The notes: generated by a model from the letters alone, not told the origin. Positions 29,464 through 38,549 are shown, numbered from the stretch's first letter. The stretch is DNA of 64,000 bases from Azospirillum brasilense (GCF_007827795.1 NZ_VITI01000008.1:156159-220158), one strand, 5' to 3'. Made by a program: numbers and translations.

Positions 29464-29852
29464 TCCTCCTCCGCTTCGCAGGGGAGGGAACCGTTCTCCC
29501 TCCCCCGCGTCAGCGGGGGAGGGCCGGGGTGGGGGCAAGTGTTTTGCCGCGACGCGTTCGCTGGTGCGGAAGAATCTGCAAAATCCACCGCACGCAAAAG
29601 GCTGGCCGATAACCCTCCTTCGTTTCCGAACACGGCTGCACGCCACTCGGCAATCGATCGGAAAAACAGCCTCAAGGCGGCGCAAGCACTCGACGCGTCT
29701 TCATTGTCTTAAATGTCTTCAAAATCCGCTCTTCCGGACATGGTCACACATGCCTTGGATTGCCGGAATTAAGCGATATTCCTGGCAATATTTCGTTAAC
29801 CATAAACCTCCAGCTTCCGGCCCAACGCGAATGGCAACGAGGGCTGAGAACA
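29464..29852. other. 389-base region with hairpins and an AT-rich leader
   Basis: Its left third holds two C-rich/G-rich hairpins. The rest, especially 29690-29830, is AT-richer than the surrounding genes and contains TTGGAT (29755) and ATATTC as a weak promoter-like pair, probably for the GH5 gene. No gene is supported. Confidence 0.45.
29498..29523. repeat. C-rich/G-rich hairpin after the M32 gene
   Basis: CCCTCCCCCGC (29498-29508) pairs perfectly with GCGGGGGAGGG (29513-29523) around GTCA. GGGTGGGGGCAAG follows, a tail also present at the nested repeat near 50524. It lies 35 bases after the carboxypeptidase stop, so it probably works as a transcript end. Confidence 0.7.
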
Positions 29853-31193
29853 ATGGGCATCGCCAAGGGCTTCCTGCACACGGACGGCAACCAGATCGTC
29901 GACTCGTCGGGTCAGAACGTCAAGCTGACCGGCGTCAACTGGTTCGGCGGTGAGGGCTTCGTCTTCAACCCCAACGGCATGGACATGCGCGGGTACTGGG
30001 GGATGATGGAGCAGATGAAGGAGATGGGCTTCAACACCATCCGCCTGCCGTGGAGCGACGCGGCGCTGGACGCCGACCGGGCGACGGGCATCGACACCTC
30101 CAAGAATCCCGACCTCGCGAACAAGTCGCCGCTTGAGGTCATGGACAAGGTGATCGACTACGCCGGGCGCATCGGCATGAAGGTCATCCTCGACCACCAC
30201 CGCTCCAGCGACGGTGCGTCGGCCAACGAGAACGGCCTGTGGTACGACGACAAGTACCCGGAGTCGAAGATGATCGAAAACTGGAAGATGCTGGCCGAGC
30301 GCTACAAGGGCAACGACACCGTCGTCGGCGCCGACCTGCACAACGAGCCGCACGGGCAAGCGACCTGGGGCGGCGGTGACAAGGCCACCGACTGGGCCTG
30401 GGCCGCGGAGCGCATCGGCAACGAGATCCAGTCGGTGAACAAGGATTGGCTGCTGCTGGTCGAGGGCGTCGAGATCCACGAGAACCAGTGGGAGTGGTGG
30501 GGCGGCAACCTGCGCGGTGCCAAGGACCGCCCGATCGAGTTCGACAATCCGGGCAAGCTGGTCTACTCGGTCCACTCCTACGGCCCGTCCATCCATGAGA
30601 TGGAGTGGTTCAAGGCAAGCGACTATCCGAACAACCTGCCGGGCCAGTACACCGACAATTGGGGCTGGCTGTTGAAGGACGACAAAGCCCCCGTGCTGGT
30701 CGGCGAGTTCGGCGGCAAGCTGGAGACCGACCAGGACAAGGCCTACATGGCCAAGCTGATCGACTACATGAACGGCGACCTGGACGGCAACGGCACCAAT
30801 GACTTGGGCGCCGGCAAGGAAGGGGCGAGCTGGACCTACTGGTCGTGGAACCCGAACTCGGGCGACACCGGCGGCATCCTGAAGGACGATTGGCAGACGG
30901 TCGACCAGACCAAGTACAACGCCATCAAGGAAGGCCTGTTCGACGGCGGCGGCAGCCCGGCCAAGGCCGCCTGGGCTCCGGCGAAGGCGCAAGCTTTGGC
31001 CCTGGATGGGGGAGAGGGCGACATCAACGTCCTGTCCCACACGGTGACCCAGCCGCAGCCGGTGGACCACAGCACCGCCGCGTCGGTGGACGCCGCGCTC
31101 GCCGCCCAGACGGTGGAGCTTCCGCCGGTCGATGCCGCGCACGATCCGTCGGCGCTGCACCACGACCCGCTGGACGTCCACACCGGCGCCTGA
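29853..31193 (+). CDS. Glycoside hydrolase family 5 (endoglucanase-like)
   Basis: 446 aa. The start MGIAKGFLHTDGNQIVDSSG leads into VKLTGVNWFGGEG, typical of GH5 cellulases. The acid/base Glu is in ADLHNEPHG (E165) and the nucleophile in APVLVGEFGGK (E285); SVHSYGPS and WTYWSWNPNSGDTGG are further GH5 landmarks. It should cleave beta-1,4-glucan-type chains. There is no signal peptide, and the last 80 residues (Ala/Pro/His/Asp-rich) are not part of the catalytic barrel, so export by a C-terminal signal (type I) is possible but not shown. ATG 29853 follows GAGGG. It is isolated, with an AT-rich leader. Confidence 0.9.
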   Translation: MGIAKGFLHTDGNQIVDSSGQNVKLTGVNWFGGEGFVFNPNGMDMRGYWGMMEQMKEMGFNTIRLPWSDAALDADRATGIDTSKNPDLANKSPLEVMDKVIDYAGRIGMKVILDHHRSSDGASANENGLWYDDKYPESKMIENWKMLAERYKGNDTVVGADLHNEPHGQATWGGGDKATDWAWAAERIGNEIQSVNKDWLLLVEGVEIHENQWEWWGGNLRGAKDRPIEFDNPGKLVYSVHSYGPSIHEMEWFKASDYPNNLPGQYTDNWGWLLKDDKAPVLVGEFGGKLETDQDKAYMAKLIDYMNGDLDGNGTNDLGAGKEGASWTYWSWNPNSGDTGGILKDDWQTVDQTKYNAIKEGLFDGGGSPAKAAWAPAKAQALALDGGEGDINVLSHTVTQPQPVDHSTAASVDAALAAQTVELPPVDAAHDPSALHHDPLDVHTGA

Positions 31194-31208
31194 CCGGCGG
31201 GCAGCAAT

Positions 31209-31234
31209 CCCCTCTCCCGTGCCGGGGGAGGGGG
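31209..31234. repeat. C-rich/G-rich hairpin after the GH5 gene
   Basis: CCCCTCTCCC and GGGGGAGGGG arms with one wobble pair, 15 bases after the GH5 stop. Same family as 17371, 38550 and 57959. Confidence 0.6.
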
Positions 31235-31361
31235 TTCCGTTTGCAACGCACCCGGAACCCGCCGCTTGCACGGCGTGTGGGAGGGCGCTAACTATGCCCG
31301 TTCCACAAGAGTCGCCGGCCCGCCACAGCGTCGGCCACCTTCAGGCGTCGGAGAGTGTGCG

Positions 31362-32774
31362 TTGAAGTACGTCAGCACGCGGGGCCAGGCCCCGGTCCTG
31401 GGTTTCGAGGAAGTCCTTCTGGCCGGTCTCGCGCGTGACGGCGGCCTCTATGTTCCGGAAAGCTGGCCGCAGTTCTCGGCCGACGAGATCCGGGCGATGC
31501 GCGGCCTTCCCTACAGCGAGATCGCCGTGCGCGTCATGCTGCCCTTCCTGGGCGGCGCCATCGCCGAGGACGACTTCCGCGCCATCGTCAAGGACGCCTA
31601 CGCCAGCTTCGACCACGCCGCGGTGGTGCCGCTGGTGCAGCTCGACCAGCGCACCTGGGTGATGGAGCTGTTCCACGGCCCGACGCTGGCCTTCAAGGAC
31701 GTGGCGCTGCAACTGCTCGGCCGCCTGTTCGACCATGTGCTGGCCAAGCGCGGCGCGCGGGTGACCATCGTCGGCGCCACCTCGGGCGACACCGGCTCCG
31801 CCGCCATCGAGGCGTGCCGTGACCGCCGGAACGTGGACATCTTCATCCTGCATCCGAAGGGCCGCACGTCGGAGGTGCAGCGCCGCCAGATGACCAGCGT
31901 CCTGTCGGACAACGTGCACAACATCGCGCTGCACGGCACCTTCGACGACTGCCAGGATCTGGTGAAGGCGCTGTTCAACGACATGGCCTTCCGCGACAAG
32001 ATGGGTCTGTCGGCGGTGAACTCGATCAACTGGGCGCGCATCATGGCCCAGATCGTCTATTACTTCGCCGCCGCGGTGGCGCTGGGCGCGCCGGACCGCA
32101 AGGTGGCCTTCACCGTGCCCACCGGCAATTTCGGCAACGTCTACGCCGCCTACGGCGCGCGGGCGATGGGCCTGCCGGTGGAGCGGCTGATCGTGGGCTC
32201 CAACGCCAACGACATCCTGGCCCGCTTTTTTGCCAGCGGCACCATGTCGGCGGCTCCGGTCGTGCCCACATTGAGTCCCAGCATGGACATCCAGATCTCC
32301 TCCAACTTCGAGCGGCTGCTGTTCGACCTGCTGGGCCGCGACGGCGCCGCCGTGCAGGCCGCCATGGACGGCTTCCGCGCGGACGGCAAATTCGCCGTCA
32401 CCGACGCGCAACTGGCCGAGGCGCACGCGATCTTCGCCGCGGGCCGCGCCGACGACGCCCGGACCATGGACGTCATCAAGGAGGTCTGGGAGAAGACCGG
32501 CGGCTATCAGGTCGATCCGCACACCGCCGTCGGCATTCATTCGGCGGCGACCGCCCCGGTCGATCCGTCGGTGCCGGTGGTCGTGATGGCGACCGCCCAT
32601 CCGGCCAAGTTCCCCGACGCGGTGGAGACGGCGACGGGCCGGCGCCCGGTCCTGCCGCCGCGCCTGTCCGACCTCTACGAGCGGGAGGAGCGGCTGTCCG
32701 AACTGCCCAACGACATGGCGGCGGTCCAGGAGTTCGTCGTCGCCCGCGCCCGCGCCGCCAAGGAGGCCGCATGA
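31362..32774 (+). CDS. thrC: Threonine synthase
   Basis: PLP enzyme converting O-phosphohomoserine to threonine. 470 aa, read from TTG 31362 so that the protein begins MKYVSTRGQAPVLGFEEVLL, the conserved family N-terminus; GGAGAG (31350-31355) is six bases upstream. The PLP lysine is K112 in FHGPTLAFKDVALQLLG. TIVGATSGDTGSAAIEACRD and VPTGNFGNVYAAYGA (phosphate-binding loop) confirm it. An in-frame ATG at 31266 would add a non-conserved tail. The stop overlaps the next start (ATGA). The homoserine kinase gene is 8 kb away. Confidence 0.96.
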   Translation: MKYVSTRGQAPVLGFEEVLLAGLARDGGLYVPESWPQFSADEIRAMRGLPYSEIAVRVMLPFLGGAIAEDDFRAIVKDAYASFDHAAVVPLVQLDQRTWVMELFHGPTLAFKDVALQLLGRLFDHVLAKRGARVTIVGATSGDTGSAAIEACRDRRNVDIFILHPKGRTSEVQRRQMTSVLSDNVHNIALHGTFDDCQDLVKALFNDMAFRDKMGLSAVNSINWARIMAQIVYYFAAAVALGAPDRKVAFTVPTGNFGNVYAAYGARAMGLPVERLIVGSNANDILARFFASGTMSAAPVVPTLSPSMDIQISSNFERLLFDLLGRDGAAVQAAMDGFRADGKFAVTDAQLAEAHAIFAAGRADDARTMDVIKEVWEKTGGYQVDPHTAVGIHSAATAPVDPSVPVVVMATAHPAKFPDAVETATGRRPVLPPRLSDLYEREERLSELPNDMAAVQEFVVARARAAKEAA

Positions 32775-34027
32775 GCATCCGCGTGACCACGCTGCCGAAC
32801 GGGCTGCGCGTCGCCACCGACACGATGCCCGGCGTGCAGTCGGTCTCGCTCGGCTGCTGGGTTGGGGTCGGCACGCGCAACGAGTCCGCGAGCGTCAACG
32901 GCGTGGCGCATCTCGTCGAGCACATGCTGTTCAAGGGCACCGAGCGGCGCTCCGCCTTCCGCATCTCCGAGGAGATCGAGAATGTCGGCGGCCAGCTCAA
33001 CGCCTACACGACGCGCGAGCAGACCGCCTATTACGCCAAGGTCCTGCACGAGGACGCGGCGCTGGCGCTCGACCTCATCGCCGACATGCTCCAGAACTCC
33101 GTCCTCGACAGCGAGGAGCTGGTGCGGGAGCGCACGGTGGTGCTCCAGGAAATCGGCCAGTCCGCCGACACCCCCGACGACATCATCTTCGACCATTTCC
33201 AGTCCACCGCCTATCCGGGGCAGGCGCTTGGCCGGCCCGTTCTGGGATCGGCGGAGATCGTCGGCGCTCTGTCGCGCCCGGCGCTGGTCGATTACATCGA
33301 CGGCCATTACGGCGCTCCGGGCATCGTCCTGGCCGCCGCCGGGCGACTGGAGCACGACCGGCTGGTCGACATGGCCCTGTCGGCCTTCGATGGGCTGTCC
33401 TCCCGTCCGGCGCCGGAATCCGAGAACGCGCACTACGCCGGGGGCGACTTCCGCGAGGCGCGGGACCTGGAGCAGATGCACCTCGTCCTCGGTTTCGACG
33501 GGGTGGGGGTGCACGACCCGGACTATTACGCCCATTCGGTGATGTCCACGCTGCTCGGCGGCGGCATGTCCTCCCGCCTCTTCCAGGAGGTGCGGGAGAA
33601 GCGCGGGCTGGTCTATTCCATCTACACCTTCTCCGGCGCCTACCGCGACGGCGGGCTGTTCGGCGTTTACGCCGGCACGGGCGAGGACGAGGTGGCGGAG
33701 CTGGTCCCGGTCGTCTGCGACGAGCTGATGCGGGTGACCGAGGACGTGACCGAGGAGGAGGTGGCCCGCGCCGCGGCCCAGCTGCGGGCCGGGACGCTGA
33801 TGGCGCTGGAAAGCTCGATGTCGCGCTGCGAGCAGCTGGGGCAGCAGCTTCTGGTCTACGGGCGTCCGGTGCCGGTCGAGGAGATCGTGGAAAAGATCGG
33901 CGCGGTCGACCGCGAGTCCATCGTCCGCGTCGCCCGTCGCCTGCGCGAGAGCCGCCCGACCGTGGCCGCGCTCGGCCCCATCGGCCGGCTCGAGGAGTAT
34001 GACCGCATCGCCGCGCGGCTCCGCTAA
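32771..34027 (+). CDS. M16 family zinc peptidase (processing-peptidase-like)
   Basis: 418 aa, pitrilysin/MPP-like. The inverted zinc motif is in VAHLVEHMLFKGTERRSAF (HxxEH), with the distal Glu in the following helix (LNAYTTREQTAYYAKVLHED and AEDLD-type region). The C-terminal half has LLGGGMSSRLFQEVREKRGL and YSIYTFSGAYRDGGLFGVYA, typical of M16B. It overlaps thrC by ATGA, an arrangement common in alphaproteobacteria. Substrates are unknown; a role in peptide or protein processing is the family expectation. Confidence 0.94.
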   Translation: MSIRVTTLPNGLRVATDTMPGVQSVSLGCWVGVGTRNESASVNGVAHLVEHMLFKGTERRSAFRISEEIENVGGQLNAYTTREQTAYYAKVLHEDAALALDLIADMLQNSVLDSEELVRERTVVLQEIGQSADTPDDIIFDHFQSTAYPGQALGRPVLGSAEIVGALSRPALVDYIDGHYGAPGIVLAAAGRLEHDRLVDMALSAFDGLSSRPAPESENAHYAGGDFREARDLEQMHLVLGFDGVGVHDPDYYAHSVMSTLLGGGMSSRLFQEVREKRGLVYSIYTFSGAYRDGGLFGVYAGTGEDEVAELVPVVCDELMRVTEDVTEEEVARAAAQLRAGTLMALESSMSRCEQLGQQLLVYGRPVPVEEIVEKIGAVDRESIVRVARRLRESRPTVAALGPIGRLEEYDRIAARLR

Positions 34028-34054
34028 GGGGCGCGCCAGGGTGGGAGGGGCAGC

Positions 34055-34645
34055 ATGATCCGCCTGCTCGGCAGTGGTCTCATCAGCCCGCCGGCGGTCC
34101 GGCTCGACGGGCCGATCTGCTACATCCGCCCGCCGCTGCCGCGGGACTGGCGGGAGTGGGCCGACCTGCGGGCGGACTCCCGCGCCTTCCTGACGCCCTG
34201 GGAGCCGACCTGGCCAGCGGATGCCCTGACCCGCGCCGCCTTCGGGCGGCGGCTGCGGCGGCAGGCGCAGGAGTGGCGCGACGACCAGGGCTACAGTTTT
34301 CTCGTCTATGACCGGGTGACCGACCGGCTGGTCGGCGGGTTGGGCCTGACCAACCTGCGGCGCGGCGTGGCGCAGATGGCCACGCTCGGTTATTGGGTGG
34401 GGCAGCCCTACGCGCGCAACGGCTACATGTCCGGCGCGACGCGGCTGGTTCTGGAATTCGCCTTCGGGCAATTGGGGCTTCACCGGGTCGAGGCGGCCTG
34501 CCTGCCGACCAACGCACCCAGCCGCGGCCTGCTGGAAAAGGTCGGCTTCACCCACGAAGGCTACGCGCGCGGCTATCTGCGCATCGACGGGGTGTGGCGC
34601 GACCATGTCCTCTACGCCATCCTGCGCGAGGAATGGCGGGGATAG
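34055..34645 (+). CDS. GNAT acetyltransferase, RimJ-like
   Basis: 196 aa with one GNAT domain. GGLGLTNLRRGVAQMATLGY (strand 4) leads to WVGQPYARNGYMSGATRLVL, the acetyl-CoA pyrophosphate loop region, and EAACLPTNAPSRGLLEKVGF, the motif typical of RimJ/RimL ribosomal-protein N-acetyltransferases. It probably acetylates protein N-terminal Ser or Ala; the substrate is unproven. ATG 34055 follows GGGAGGGG. It is 27 bases after the M16 gene, likely the last gene of the thrC transcript. Confidence 0.9.
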   Translation: MIRLLGSGLISPPAVRLDGPICYIRPPLPRDWREWADLRADSRAFLTPWEPTWPADALTRAAFGRRLRRQAQEWRDDQGYSFLVYDRVTDRLVGGLGLTNLRRGVAQMATLGYWVGQPYARNGYMSGATRLVLEFAFGQLGLHRVEAACLPTNAPSRGLLEKVGFTHEGYARGYLRIDGVWRDHVLYAILREEWRG

Positions 34646-34699
34646 CCCGTCCGGTCGGGGGGCGCGTCTCCCTATTCCCTGGGCTTTGTTCCGGTCGGC

Positions 34700-34714
34700 T
34701 TAACCCGCGGTTAA
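34700..34714. promoter_or_regulatory. CtrA-type box (TTAA-N7-TTAA)
   Basis: TTAACCCGCGGTTAA gives two TTAA half-sites exactly seven bases apart, inside the palindrome CTTAACC-CGC-GGTTAAG. This is the spacing of the alphaproteobacterial cell-cycle regulator CtrA. It lies 50 bases before the 67-aa gene. Confidence 0.5.
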
Positions 34715-34764
34715 GGGACCGGGCGCAGGCTGACGGCATGTCCTTCCCATCGCGTGAGGCGGAT

Positions 34765-34968
34765 ATGTCGTTGAACCCTACTTGGACGAAAGAAGATTCC
34801 CTGACCTACGCCGTTGAGCTGGACGGGCGCCGCGTCGATCTGCGCTATGAGGCGTCGGGCTTCCAGAGCGGCTGGGCGGTCTACACCGGGGACGAGCTGG
34901 TCGAACGGTGCAGCGAATTGATGCAGGCCCGCGGCCTTGCCTTGGCGATCGCCAGCAAGGGTCAGTGA
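34765..34968 (+). CDS. 67-aa hypothetical protein
   Basis: Begins MSLNPTWTKEDSLTYAVELD at ATG 34765, with GAGG five bases upstream; an in-frame ATG at 34738 would add nine residues. The sequence is a compact alpha/beta mix (VDLRYEASGFQSGWAVYTGD, ELVERCSELMQARGLALAIA) with no TM or signal peptide. I do not recognise the family. Codon use looks genuine, and a CtrA-type box lies just upstream. It is convergent with the algH-like gene. Confidence 0.65.
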   Translation: MSLNPTWTKEDSLTYAVELDGRRVDLRYEASGFQSGWAVYTGDELVERCSELMQARGLALAIASKGQ

Positions 34969-35048
34969 ATCAAAAGTTCTGACATGAAGTCCCGCCGCTT
35001 GCGGCGCGGCGGGTGTGTGGTCTGGTCAGGAAGCAACCTTGGACGCCG

Positions 35049-35624
35049 TCAGGCGTGCCCGGCTTCCGCCGACAGCATGGACAGGCTGACGCCGAGCTTG
35101 GCGATGGAGCGTTCCCACTTGGTGTCCAGTTCGGGATCGAACAGGAGCGACTCGTCACAGGGCACGTTCAGCCAGCCGTTCGCCTGGAATTCCGCGTCCA
35201 GTTGCCCAGGTCCCCAGCCGGCGTAGCCGAGCAGAAGGAGGTTGCGGCGCGGGCCGCGGTCCTCGGAAATCGCGCGCAGGATGTCGATGGTCGCGGTCAG
35301 CGCCACCTCGTCGTCCACCACCAGCGTACCATCCCGCACATAGTCGGTCGAATGCAGGACGAATCCACGCCCGGATTCCACAGGGCCGCCATAATGGACG
35401 GGCATGTTGGCGACCGGCTCCTGGATCTCGATCTCGAGCTGTTCCAGCAAATCCTCAAAGGTGACCGACCCGAACAGGCGATTGACGACGAGGCCCATGG
35501 CACCGTCGTCGTTGTGGGCGCACATGTAGATCACGGTCCGCTGAAAACGCGGGTCCGTCATGCCCGGCATGGCGATCAGCAACTGGCCGGTCAGATAGTC
35601 CGAGGACTTGGTCAGGTGCGGCAT
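35049..35624 (-). CDS. YqgE/AlgH family protein
   Basis: 191 aa, MPHLTKSSDYLTGQLLIAMP at the start and NDDGAMGLVVNRLFGSVTFE, the AlgH/YqgE signature, followed by VHYGGPVESGRGFVLHSTDY and LLLLGYAGWGPGQLDAEF. This is a widespread cytoplasmic protein of unclear function (named for an alginate regulator in Pseudomonas). The ATG at 35624 is chosen because the longer open frame to 35711 adds an unrelated arginine-rich tail. Divergent from the DsbD-like gene. Confidence 0.93.
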   Translation of the reverse strand: MPHLTKSSDYLTGQLLIAMPGMTDPRFQRTVIYMCAHNDDGAMGLVVNRLFGSVTFEDLLEQLEIEIQEPVANMPVHYGGPVESGRGFVLHSTDYVRDGTLVVDDEVALTATIDILRAISEDRGPRRNLLLLGYAGWGPGQLDAEFQANGWLNVPCDESLLFDPELDTKWERSIAKLGVSLSMLSAEAGHA

Positions 35625-35782
35625 GGGCGCTATCCTTAGTGTCGGGGGACGGGCGGACCGTTGGTCGGCCGCCCGCAGCCGTCTTCGCCCGAGTGTGACA
35701 GCACGGGCCAAGCTTTGTCATCCATATACAGCCACGGCCGATGGGCGGCCCGCTGCGTCTTGATATGAGAACAGTCGGTGCG

Positions 35783-37870
35783 ATGAAAAGGTTTGTTCCG
35801 TTCCTGATCGCCATCCTGGCCTTGGCCGTCCCCGGAATGGGGAGGGCGGAGACCGGCGCCTGGGTCAAATCCGGCCCGGTCGAGGCGCGGCTCGTCGCGT
35901 CGGTTCAGGGGGTGGGCGATCTCGCCAGGATTCCTCTGGGTCTGGAGGTCCGGCTGGAGCCCGGCTGGAAGACCTATTGGCGCACGCCCGGCGATGCCGG
36001 ATTCGCGCCGCGGCTGGACTGGTCGGAGTCGCAGAACCTCAAGGCGACGGAGCTGGCCTACCCGGCGCCGCACCGCTTCACCGTCCTGGGCTTCGAGACG
36101 GCGGGCTACGACGCGGAGGTGCTGTTCCCCATCGCCGCCACCCCGGCGGAGCCGGGCAAGCCGCTCGACCTCGCGCTGAAGGCGGAGCTGCTGGTCTGCT
36201 CGACCATCTGCGTGCCGGAGATGGTGGCGCTGTCCCTGTCCATCCCCGAGGGGCCGGCAACGCCGGGACCGTCCGCCAACGACATCGCCCGCGCCCAATC
36301 CCTGGTGCCCGGCGACGGGCGGGCGTCCGGCCTGACCGTCACGGCGGTGCGCGGCCAAGGCGCCGCGCTGGAGGTCGAGGTGACGGCCCGCGAGCCGATG
36401 GTCGCCCCCGACGTGTTCGTGGAAACCGACCCGCCGCTGACCTTCGCCGCGCCCAAGAGCCGGTTCCTCGACGGCGACCGGCGCGCGATTCTGCGGATGG
36501 ACGCGACGGACCCGCAGCCCGGCCTCGACCTCGCCGGGCGGGCGATGATGCTGACGGTGGTGGACGGCAACCGCTCCGTGGAGGCTCCGGCGACCGCCGT
36601 GGCTGGGCTGGGCGGTCGTAGTGCCGGGGCGGCTCCGGCGGGGCTGCTGACCATGCTGGGTGTCGCCCTGCTGGGCGGACTGATCCTGAACCTGATGCCC
36701 TGCGTGCTGCCGGTGCTGTCGCTGAAGCTGCTGTCCATCGTCCAGCATGGCGGTCGTGCGCCCGCGACGGTGCGCGCCGGCTTCCTGGCCTCGGCGGCGG
36801 GCATCGTGACCTCCTTCCTGATCCTCGCCGGGGCGCTGGTCGCGGTGAAGGCGGCGGGCGGTGCCGTGGGCTGGGGCATCCAGTTCCAGCAGCCGTTGTT
36901 CCTCGTCTTCATGGTCGTGCTGGTGACGCTGTTCGCCGCCAATCTCTGGGGCCTGTTCGAGCTTCCTCTACCGCGTGCCGTCGCCGACCGGCTGGGCGGG
37001 CCGGAGGGGCAGGGGCTGGGCGGCCAGTTCGCCACCGGCGCCTTCGCCACGCTGCTCGCCACGCCCTGCTCCGCGCCCTTCCTGGGGACGGCGGTGGGCT
37101 TCGCGCTGGCCCGCGGGGCGCTGGAGGTGTTCGCCATCTTCGCCGCGCTCGGCGTCGGGCTGGCGCTTCCCTATCTGCTGATCGCCGCCTTTCCGCGCGC
37201 CGCGCGCCTGCTGCCGCGTCCGGGGCGCTGGATGGTGGCGCTGCGCCGGGTGCTGGGCGGGGCGCTGGCCCTGACCGCGCTCTGGCTGCTGTCGGTGCTG
37301 GTGGTCCAGGTGGGCGAGGTGCCGGCGCTGGCCGTCGCCGTGCTGATGGGCGGGCTGGTCGCCGCCCTGTGGCTGGGCCGCCGGCTGGCGGAGTCGGCGC
37401 GCTGGGCCGGGGCGGCTCTGGCTGGGCTGCTGGCCGTGGTGGCCTTCGCCGTTCCCGCCGTTTTCGGCCCCTCCGCCGGGGCGGCACCGGTGGCGGAGAG
37501 CGCGGCGGCGCGCTGGACCGTCTTCGACGAGGCGGCGATCCGCGAGCAGGTGGCCGCCGGGCGCACCGTCTTCGTGGATGTGACCGCCGACTGGTGCATC
37601 ACCTGCCAGGCAAACAAGAAGCTGGTGCTGAACCGCGGCACCGTCGCGCAGCGGCTGGAGGATGCCGGGGCGGTGACCGCCATGCGCGCCGACTGGACCC
37701 GCCCGGACGAGAGCATCGCCCGCTATCTCGCCCGCCACGGTCGCTATGGCATTCCCTTCAACATCGTCTATGGTCCGGGGGCTCCGGAAGGCATCGCGCT
37801 TCCGGAATTGCTGACCGAGGGCGCCGTTCTCGACGCGCTCGACCGGGCATCCGGCAAGATCAAAAGCTGA
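35783..37870 (+). CDS. DsbD/ScsB-like thiol:disulfide interchange protein
   Basis: 695 aa inner-membrane reductant carrier. Signal peptide about 1-22 (FVPFLIAILALAVPGMGRA). The N-terminal periplasmic DsbD-alpha/ScsB-like domain (about 25-280) has the cysteine pair in KAELLVCSTICVPEMVAL. Eight TM helices follow, with the redox cysteines in LMPCVLPVLSLKLL and LATPCSAPFLGTAVG. The C-terminal thioredoxin domain has VTADWCITCQANKKL (CxxC). It passes electrons from cytoplasmic thioredoxin to periplasmic proteins. ATG 35783 gives the clean signal peptide; 35765 and 35741 are upstream alternatives. The peroxiredoxin gene starts 28 bases after it. Confidence 0.93.
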   Translation: MKRFVPFLIAILALAVPGMGRAETGAWVKSGPVEARLVASVQGVGDLARIPLGLEVRLEPGWKTYWRTPGDAGFAPRLDWSESQNLKATELAYPAPHRFTVLGFETAGYDAEVLFPIAATPAEPGKPLDLALKAELLVCSTICVPEMVALSLSIPEGPATPGPSANDIARAQSLVPGDGRASGLTVTAVRGQGAALEVEVTAREPMVAPDVFVETDPPLTFAAPKSRFLDGDRRAILRMDATDPQPGLDLAGRAMMLTVVDGNRSVEAPATAVAGLGGRSAGAAPAGLLTMLGVALLGGLILNLMPCVLPVLSLKLLSIVQHGGRAPATVRAGFLASAAGIVTSFLILAGALVAVKAAGGAVGWGIQFQQPLFLVFMVVLVTLFAANLWGLFELPLPRAVADRLGGPEGQGLGGQFATGAFATLLATPCSAPFLGTAVGFALARGALEVFAIFAALGVGLALPYLLIAAFPRAARLLPRPGRWMVALRRVLGGALALTALWLLSVLVVQVGEVPALAVAVLMGGLVAALWLGRRLAESARWAGAALAGLLAVVAFAVPAVFGPSAGAAPVAESAAARWTVFDEAAIREQVAAGRTVFVDVTADWCITCQANKKLVLNRGTVAQRLEDAGAVTAMRADWTRPDESIARYLARHGRYGIPFNIVYGPGAPEGIALPELLTEGAVLDALDRASGKIKS

Positions 37871-37898
37871 AACACAAAAAGTTGGGAGTTCAGGAGAC

Positions 37899-38381
37899 AT
37901 GACCATTCAAGTGGGCGACGCCATCCCGTCCGTCACGCTGAAGCATCTGACCGACAACGGGATGCAGGACATCACCACCGACGCGCTGTTCAACGGCAAG
38001 ACGGTGGTGCTGTTCTCCGTGCCGGGCGCCTTCACCCCGACCTGCTCCGCCAAGCATCTGCCGGGCTTCGTCCAGAAGGCCGAGGACCTGAAGGCCAAGG
38101 GCGTGGACGACATCGTCTGCCTCGCCGTCAACGACCCCTTCGTGATGCGCGCCTGGGGCGACAAGAACGGGGTCGGCGGCAAGGTCACCATGCTGCCGGA
38201 CGGCAACGCCGCGCTGACCCAGGCGCTGGGCCTGACGATGGACGGCACGGGCTACGGCCTCGGCCTGCGCGGCCAGCGCTTCGCCCTGGTCGCCAAGGAC
38301 GGCAAGGTCACCCACCTCGCCGTCGAGAAGCCGGGCCAGTTCGAGGTGTCCTCGGCCGAAGCGGTGCTGGGGGCGCTGTAA
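37899..38381 (+). CDS. Peroxiredoxin (Prx5-type)
   Basis: 160 aa, reduces peroxides. The active site is VVLFSVPGAFTPTCSAKHLP, with the peroxidatic Cys in PTCS. DDIVCLAVNDPFVMRAWGDK carries a second cysteine, and GTGYGLGLRGQRFALVAKDG completes the Prx5/AhpE-like fold. The reductant is probably glutathione or glutaredoxin (family knowledge). AGGAG sits just before ATG 37899. It follows the DsbD-like gene in the same transcript, so both serve thiol redox balance. Confidence 0.95.
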   Translation: MTIQVGDAIPSVTLKHLTDNGMQDITTDALFNGKTVVLFSVPGAFTPTCSAKHLPGFVQKAEDLKAKGVDDIVCLAVNDPFVMRAWGDKNGVGGKVTMLPDGNAALTQALGLTMDGTGYGLGLRGQRFALVAKDGKVTHLAVEKPGQFEVSSAEAVLGAL

Positions 38382-38393
38382 GGGCGGTTTTAG

Positions 38394-38476
38394 CCCTCTC
38401 TCCTCCGCTCACGCGCAAACGAAGTTTGCGCTGACGCGACAGGCGGACCTTCGGTCCGCCGAAAGCGGGGAGAGGG
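38394..38476. repeat. 83-bp three-hairpin intergenic element, copy 2
   Basis: Same length and structure as 6697-6779, with three base differences (80 of 83 identical): outer arms CCCTCTC/GAGAGGG and two internal hairpins. Again it lies between convergent genes (peroxiredoxin and acyl-CoA ligase), 12 bases after the peroxiredoxin stop. Confidence 0.85.
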
Positions 38477-38549
38477 TGCCCGGAAGCGGGCGGGTGAGGG
38501 GGGGGCGCTGGTGCCGGACATACCGCCACGCGCAACCCCCTCACCCTGA

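Noticed and set aside
32771..34027. Mitochondrial-type PqqF or pitrilysin of a PQQ cluster
   Set aside because: No pqq genes are nearby; the short M16B type and thrC overlap match the common alphaproteobacterial processing-peptidase-like gene.
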